NCBI RefSeq assembly: GCF_026230105.1 | Contig: NC_079485.1 | Coordinates: 27,943,572-28,007,571 of the forward strand | Length of the DNA stretch: 64,000 nucleotides | Source: Diorhabda sublineata | Taxonomy: Eukaryota; Arthropoda; Insecta; Coleoptera; Chrysomelidae | Direction of reading: 5' to 3' | Part shown: one piece after another, positions 59,532 through 64,000 of the stretch | Numbering within the stretch: the stretch's first letter is position 1 | Layout: every line of letters begins with the position of its first letter | Notes under the pieces: model-generated | The model's database searches: none | What the model was told of the DNA's origin: nothing | Seen by the model: the letters and a program-made list of their open reading frames with translations, nothing else | Translations under genes and position numbers: made by a program

Positions 59532-59985
59532 AGGCCGCTTGACAACGTGAAATGCATTGCAAGAAGCAATATTTCTTTATCAAAAACATGCGCAGAAGTT
59601 CAGCTGATTGTTTCATGCAATTTCTCACACTAGCAACTTGGGTTGATGTCATTTTATTGCGTGCAAATTGCAATTCTAGGGAGAAATCTAGTTACTTTTG
59701 GCTTTGACTTTCGTACAAAATATTAAATGAAATTTGAGGTTGGGATTTTGATTAATACTCTTTTCTGTCTATCACAGTCCAAAAGCAAAGTAGTAGAAGT
59801 TATAATTAAAGCTAGGGATGCACTGCCACTTTCTTCCCGTTTATTTTACCTAGTTTTGTTATTTTCATCTTTAAACCGCACACAAATATTAAATAAAATG
59901 CAATATTCATCTATGCAATATATTGACCTTGCAATAAATTGCATGCAATTATTTGCACGTTATCTTGCATCATGTCAAGCGGCCT
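59532..59985. mobile_element. MITE with TTA target duplication (PIF/Harbinger-type)
   Basis: 454 bp flanked by TTA on both sides (59529-59531 and 59986-59988). Terminal inverted repeats are AGGCCGCTTGACA and TGTCAAGCGGCCT, identical over 13 bp, with weaker matching further in (AACGTG.A against TGCACGTT). It has no ORF of its own. The interior is crowded with TGCAA/TTGCA motifs, at least eight of them, mostly near the ends, which may be protein-binding repeats. A 3-bp TTA duplication and short termini fit PIF/Harbinger MITEs. Confidence 0.88.
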
Positions 59986-59989
59986 TTAG

Positions 59990-60650
59990 CTTTACTAAAA
60001 ATTATTCTTTTAGTATTTGAAATAATATTTTACCTATCTCAATAATATTTGTTTTGAAAAGATATCCTTCGGAACATGATTATATTAGAAAGTATACCTT
60101 CTAAATATAAGACATTGCAAGTATTATATCAAATAACTAATACTGAATATTTATTATCATACTTAGGGGAGTTGTGGAATGTATACATCAAGATTGATGA
60201 TCTAAAACACTGAATAAAGGTATATTGATTGTCTGTCCAGATAAGCTTATTTAATATGTTTAATTATAGCTGCAGATTATTAAATAGCAAATAACCAGAT
60301 GTTAGAACATCTCAAATAAAAAATATATTTAAAAACTGTTTATTAAACTGAGATGTTTATTAACTTTGATATCCGGGTTCATAACAATAAATCTAGTTAA
60401 ATTGAAATATAAACAGAACATTTAGATTGGTTTAAATCGAAGTAGATTCTACCACAATCGAGTGAGATTGTGATGTCTGGTTTTGATTTTTCAACAATGG
60501 GCTATTCTGTCAATTTTTGATAATACAAACTATTACCAATAGAAATATAACAGGATACTGTTTTTGTTTTTTTTTATTATTTTGAAGAAAAATATTAATA
60601 ATGGGTGTCTAGTGGCAGAATTTGAATTTCGAATTTCTCCGATACCATTG
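59990..60650. other. AT-rich stretch, nothing recognised
   Basis: No feature can be supported. Confidence 0.45.
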
Positions 60651-60711
60651 AGCAGTGGAGCGGGGAGGGGGCAGCATTGGTATCGTCATTCGTGCGGATT
60701 ATTTAGTGGCG

Positions 60712-61636
60712 ATGTCGCAGTGGACGGGTGAACAACGTGCGTTTGCAATCGAAGCATATTTCAAAGGAAATGATTCGTCTGCAATTGCTCGTCGAAGATT
60801 CGACGGTTACGTGACGCCCCAAGTGAAGATTTGATTCGATCATGGATGCGAGGGTTCCGAGCAGAAAACAACCCACGACCGGGACCCAGCGGGACGTCGA
60901 AAACGAATGAAAACATTGAACTCGTTGCAGGAAGTTTGCGCGATAATTCGCGTCAGTCCGTCCGGGCTTCCAAAAAATAGTGCACGAAATATTGAAGAAG
61001 AATCTCAAATTTCATCCTTTCAAAATTCAAGTTGTGCAAGCGCTTAAGCGTAAAAATTTATGTGAGACAACGATTTCGCACGGTGAACACTATCTTTTGA
61101 GTGATGAAGCCCATTTTCAATTGTAATGGAAGTGTAAACAAGCAAAATTTTCGTTATAGGTTTCCCAAAAGACAAAACCCCCGCTCAAAACATCAACAGC
61201 CACTTCACAATCCCAAAGTGACGGTTTGGTGTGCGTTGTCAAGCAAGAGATTAATTGGATCCTATTTTTTTGAAAACCGTTAAGGGCAGACGGTGGTGCT
61301 TATAGGCGAACGCTTAACGATTATTTCTTCCCAACATTGAGAGAACATCCTGCCTTCATTTCACAGACATGGTTTCAGCAAGATGGCGCCACGCCACACA
61401 CTGCTACGGATACCATAGCGCTGCTTCGTGATTTCTTCCCTAGCAAATTAATAAGCCGTTTCGGTGACATCCCTTGACCATCCACGTCTCCGGGTCTTAT
61501 CTATGGGGGTATCTCAAAAATAAAATGTACGAAAGAAGCCTGGCGACAATCTCTGGCAAGAAATACCGGAGCCTGGTTCCAAGAATGTGTCTGACGTAAC
61601 GGCAAACATTTGGACTATGTAATTTTAAAAAAATAA
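60712..61636 (+). pseudogene. IS630/Tc1-like transposase, full length but frameshifted
   Basis: It starts at ATG 60712, MSQWTGEQRAFAIEAYFKGN (HTH 1). It continues in other frames: LIRSWMRGFRAENNPRPGPS, KTNENIELVAGSLRDNSRQS, VHEILKKNLKFHPFKIQVVQ and ALKRKN. SDEAHFQL holds the first catalytic Asp (about 61101-61120). NKQNFRYRFPKRQNPR, PLHNPKVTVWCALSSK, RLIGSYFFEN follow, then TWFQQDGATPHTATDT with the second (about 61365-61415). SYLWGYLKNKMYE (about 61500) is next to the expected third. The final frame ends at 61636. The codon-level GC content is visibly higher than the surroundings, suggesting later arrival. At least five frameshifts. Terminal repeats were not found. A relative's C-terminus lies at 32415-32755. 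Confidence 0.8.
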
Positions 61637-61974
61637 AACCCACATTTGTCTACCTTATATTGATTAAAACTAGAAATTCATACGTTCTTTAGTTTTTTTG
61701 TTATATAGATTCTTTAGAAAAGATTTTTTACCAATTTTGAAAAGCTCTTAACTTTCAAAAATATTTATAAAGCATGAAATTTATGTTGAAAATAGATTCT
61801 ACTCTTGAAAATCTTTTCAGGTAGTCTTTATTGTTATCTGAATTTAAATTATTGACAGACGAAAATTTATATAAAAGTAATGTATAGATGTTAGTTAGAA
61901 AAACTCGGAAATCGAAAAATATAGTAAATGATTTTAAAACTAAATAAATTAAATTGTGTCTTCCAAGTAATTTT

Positions 61975-62370
61975 GGTTCATATTATCCCACTCAGTCATT
62001 AACACCTCTTGCAGTAGTTGAAAGATAGCTGATATCAAGTCTTACCTTTCTTCTTATATTGGTTAAGTCCAAGCTGCGTAGAGGTTAGTCCCAAAACTAA
62101 AATATTTACCTCTTGAAGTACTGGTATACTTGGCCACATGAGGACGTGCGGTATCCTGCATTAACACAAAGTCGTTGCCTATAAACAGGACATAGGAAAT
62201 AACATGCGGCTCCAAAATCTCTGTAATTTACCTAAGAGCAGTTAATCGTTATTCTACCCCATAACATTATAGCCCCTCCTCAAAATTTGTTGAAGATATT
62301 CTCCGATCTGGAGTACATAGACAAAATCTGGACTCGTCTGATATTTCTCATGGCTTGTGAAGTTACTCTC
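61975..62370 (-). pseudogene. Tc1-like transposase, catalytic-region fragment
   Basis: The minus strand, from 62370, reads NIRRVQILSMYSRSENIFNK, GGAIMLWGRITINC (the GG.VMVWG.I motif typical of Tc1), then PHVISYVLFIGNDFVLMQDT, where the FVLMQD.ARPH motif includes the second catalytic Asp, and ARPHVAKYTSTSRG. The end, LLQEVLMTEWDNMNQNYLED, resembles the W..IPQ tail. Frame changes and a deletion remove the SPDLNPIEH box. It is not the same family member as 49258-49545. Confidence 0.65.
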
Positions 62371-62559
62371 GCATTTCGAGCTTCAGCTGACTCTTGTTGA
62401 ACTGTGTTGCTGTTTCAAGTTTGCTTCATAAAACTTGCAGTCACCAAAATCAGTACAGTACTACCATGCCCTTAAGGCCCATGACTCATTTTTCTTTTCT
62501 CATCTCTCTTCAACTGGTTTCACAATTCTTTTGCACTCCAATTCGGTTCTACATTTTGA

Positions 62560-62790
62560 TTTGACAGTGTTGCTCCCAATCCACAAACTTTTTTTACCTT
62601 ATATTTTTTGTTTTTTCCGCTTTAAACTCTATATATTCCTTTTTACCAATTTCATTTAGTATTAGCACCATATACACCATATACTATGTTTTTTCTGGGT
62701 TTATTCTTAATCCATAATTTTTTGCAGCCTCTTCGAGTTTACAGAATGTTATTTCCATTTCTTTTTTCACGCTCCTCCGTAATCAATATT
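62560..62790 (-). pseudogene. LINE reverse transcriptase scrap
   Basis: The minus strand reads KEMEITFCKLEEAAKNYGLR, INPEKT.YMV and, further on, GLGATLSNQN. These match the region just after YADD in RTE-like LINEs (L..F...A...GL.IN..KTKYM and FKYLGA.IS). No other parts recognised. Confidence 0.55.
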
Positions 62791-62794
62791 AATA

Positions 62795-64000
62795 TATAAA
62801 TGTCCACTAAAACACAAACTGTGTACTCTTAATCTGTGGTGAACAAAAACAGTTAATAAGATGAATAAAATAACTGTTGTGTCGTTTTTCGTATTCTTGT
62901 TAGTTTTTTGTAGTGTACAATAATAAAATTCTACTGATTTTGTAAGCAATGTTGTGTATAAATAAAAAAAAGTGCAAATATATATAAACGCCTTTAATAA
63001 TAAACACTCCTTACAAATTGATGACACTATACACATAAACGACCCTATTCAAACGATTAAACCCATACACACCATTTCGAAGTGACTACTGACCCATTTC
63101 CACAACCATTTATAGTTAAGTTTATGGTTAGCGCTGATAAATGGTACTGGGTGGTCTATTTATACATTCCTCGAGAATACACCGTTGAACAAGATCTTTT
63201 AGAATGAGATGAAACTGGAACGGCCATTAGTTGTAGTAACTTAACATCATCTACGTTTGGTTCGGTTTAGACCGTGGGATCTACTACAAGTTAATGAAAT
63301 GTAAAAGTAAAACATTGTGAGGTTATAGGTATTCAAATTAATTATAAAATGAAGATAGTAACGTTTATATTCCGCGTAGTACTTATAAGAAAATGTCAAC
63401 CAAATATAGCAAGCCGACGTCAGATTGCACGAATTATTAAAGTAAACGAGGCTTACATTTTTCAACGAATAAATTGAAGAGAATTTACTCATATTGTATG
63501 CAACAAGTTTGCTTGTCCTATACATCACACTTGGATGTTCATGCGACTTTTACTTACTTATACTTACATGAATATTTATTACCGAATGGGAGTATACATA
63601 CATATAAATTCACACTAAATAATTAGAATATGGAAAACAATCAGATGTATTCCAATTAATTGAGGAGATAATAAAAAAAAATAATTATATATGTTACAAT
63701 TTAAAAGTCTAAATAAAAAACCTCGCAATTTCAAACCGCCATTTGGTTTGAAACTAATCGAACTCCGTATTAATTTACTTGAACTGTTTTTCATCAGTTA
63801 TTTTTCCAAAATTTTATACCTGGTCACTATTTCAATCCTAAAAACAGGTCAAGTCTTCATTTACATTTTTTATCGTTAAGTTTTTTGTGTTTACTGTAAA
63901 ATTTGATGCTATGGAGCTACGAGATTTGCAACTTAGACCGACTATATATACAGTGTGGTCATAAAGTGAGGTAACTTACTAATTTCAATTTATGTTGGGC
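62795..64000. other. AT-rich stretch; possible transposon end at 63948
   Basis: No gene recognised. Near the edge TATATACAGTGTGGTCATAA resembles the TA-CAGTGTGGTC start of some IS630/mariner-type repeats, but the window ends before this can be tested. Confidence 0.3.

Noticed and set aside
50032..64000. Search for the next dys exon (segment like VVLVQGH...FLPLCSRN)
   Set aside because: No frame matching the PAS-B entry was seen downstream on the + strand, so I list none.
1..64000. CRISPR arrays, bacterial operons, tRNA or rRNA genes
   Set aside because: No spaced short repeats, no tRNA A/B boxes with a cloverleaf and no rRNA sequence were noticed. The intron-exon structure and transposons are eukaryotic.

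Overview
The window is AT-rich eukaryotic DNA, very probably from an insect. The only host gene I can recognise is on the + strand: two coding exons that together encode a near-continuous PAS-A domain of the bHLH-PAS transcription factor Dysfusion (dys, the NPAS4-like factor). The exons are 40379-40468 and 49837-50031, separated by a 9.4-kb intron. The bHLH exons should lie upstream and the PAS-B exons downstream, and I could not find either here. Nearly the whole window would therefore be intron of one large regulatory gene. An insect is favoured by the Dysfusion sequence, the many mariner families, and short TTAGG runs, the common arthropod telomere unit. I cannot fix the order.

Everything else I can classify is mobile DNA, nearly all broken. 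Layout: 93-575 mariner tail; 2800-3125 IS630-type transposase N-terminus; 3660-4222 mariner with a large internal deletion; 7026-9420 hAT with perfect 8-bp target duplication, carrying a nested mariner; 9786-11450 microsatellites and duplicated blocks; 13910-15037 mariner with both ends; 16050-16989 mariner; 17165-18225 LINE reverse transcriptase; 18480-19475 mariner of the same family as 93-575; 20605-22058 decayed copy of an orphan protein family; 24045-24640 mariner and LINE scraps; 26435-27545 LINE inserted in a mariner remnant; 29860-30005 LINE tail; 30744-31433 PIF/Harbinger remnant; 32415-32755 IS630 C-terminus; 34108-35100 Penelope-like element; 36935-37160 and 38575-39578 mariners; 39605-39960 second copy of the 26.5-kb LINE.

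Inside the dys intron are a mariner (44229-45418), a hAT with striking subterminal palindromes (46276-47544), and a mariner (48130-49252) that landed next to a Tc1 fragment (49258-49545). Downstream are a foldback element with long complex inverted arms (51109-51944), a LINE ORF1 with PRE_C2HC and zinc-knuckle features (52341-53100), an inverted-repeat element with a hammerhead-like core (54129-54290), two mariners (54700-55800, 56780-57290), LINE scraps, a TTA-flanked MITE (59532-59985), an IS630-type element (60712-61636), a Tc1 (61975-62370) and a LINE RT scrap (62560-62790).

The most unusual observation is that five loci (13306, 24201, 34112, 51990, 54177) share hammerhead-ribozyme-like architecture. 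One sits just downstream of the Penelope-like ORF, where such ribozymes are known. The one at 54177 keeps an intact CUGANGA box, GAAA box, short stems and cleavage triplet, inside a 55-bp inverted repeat.
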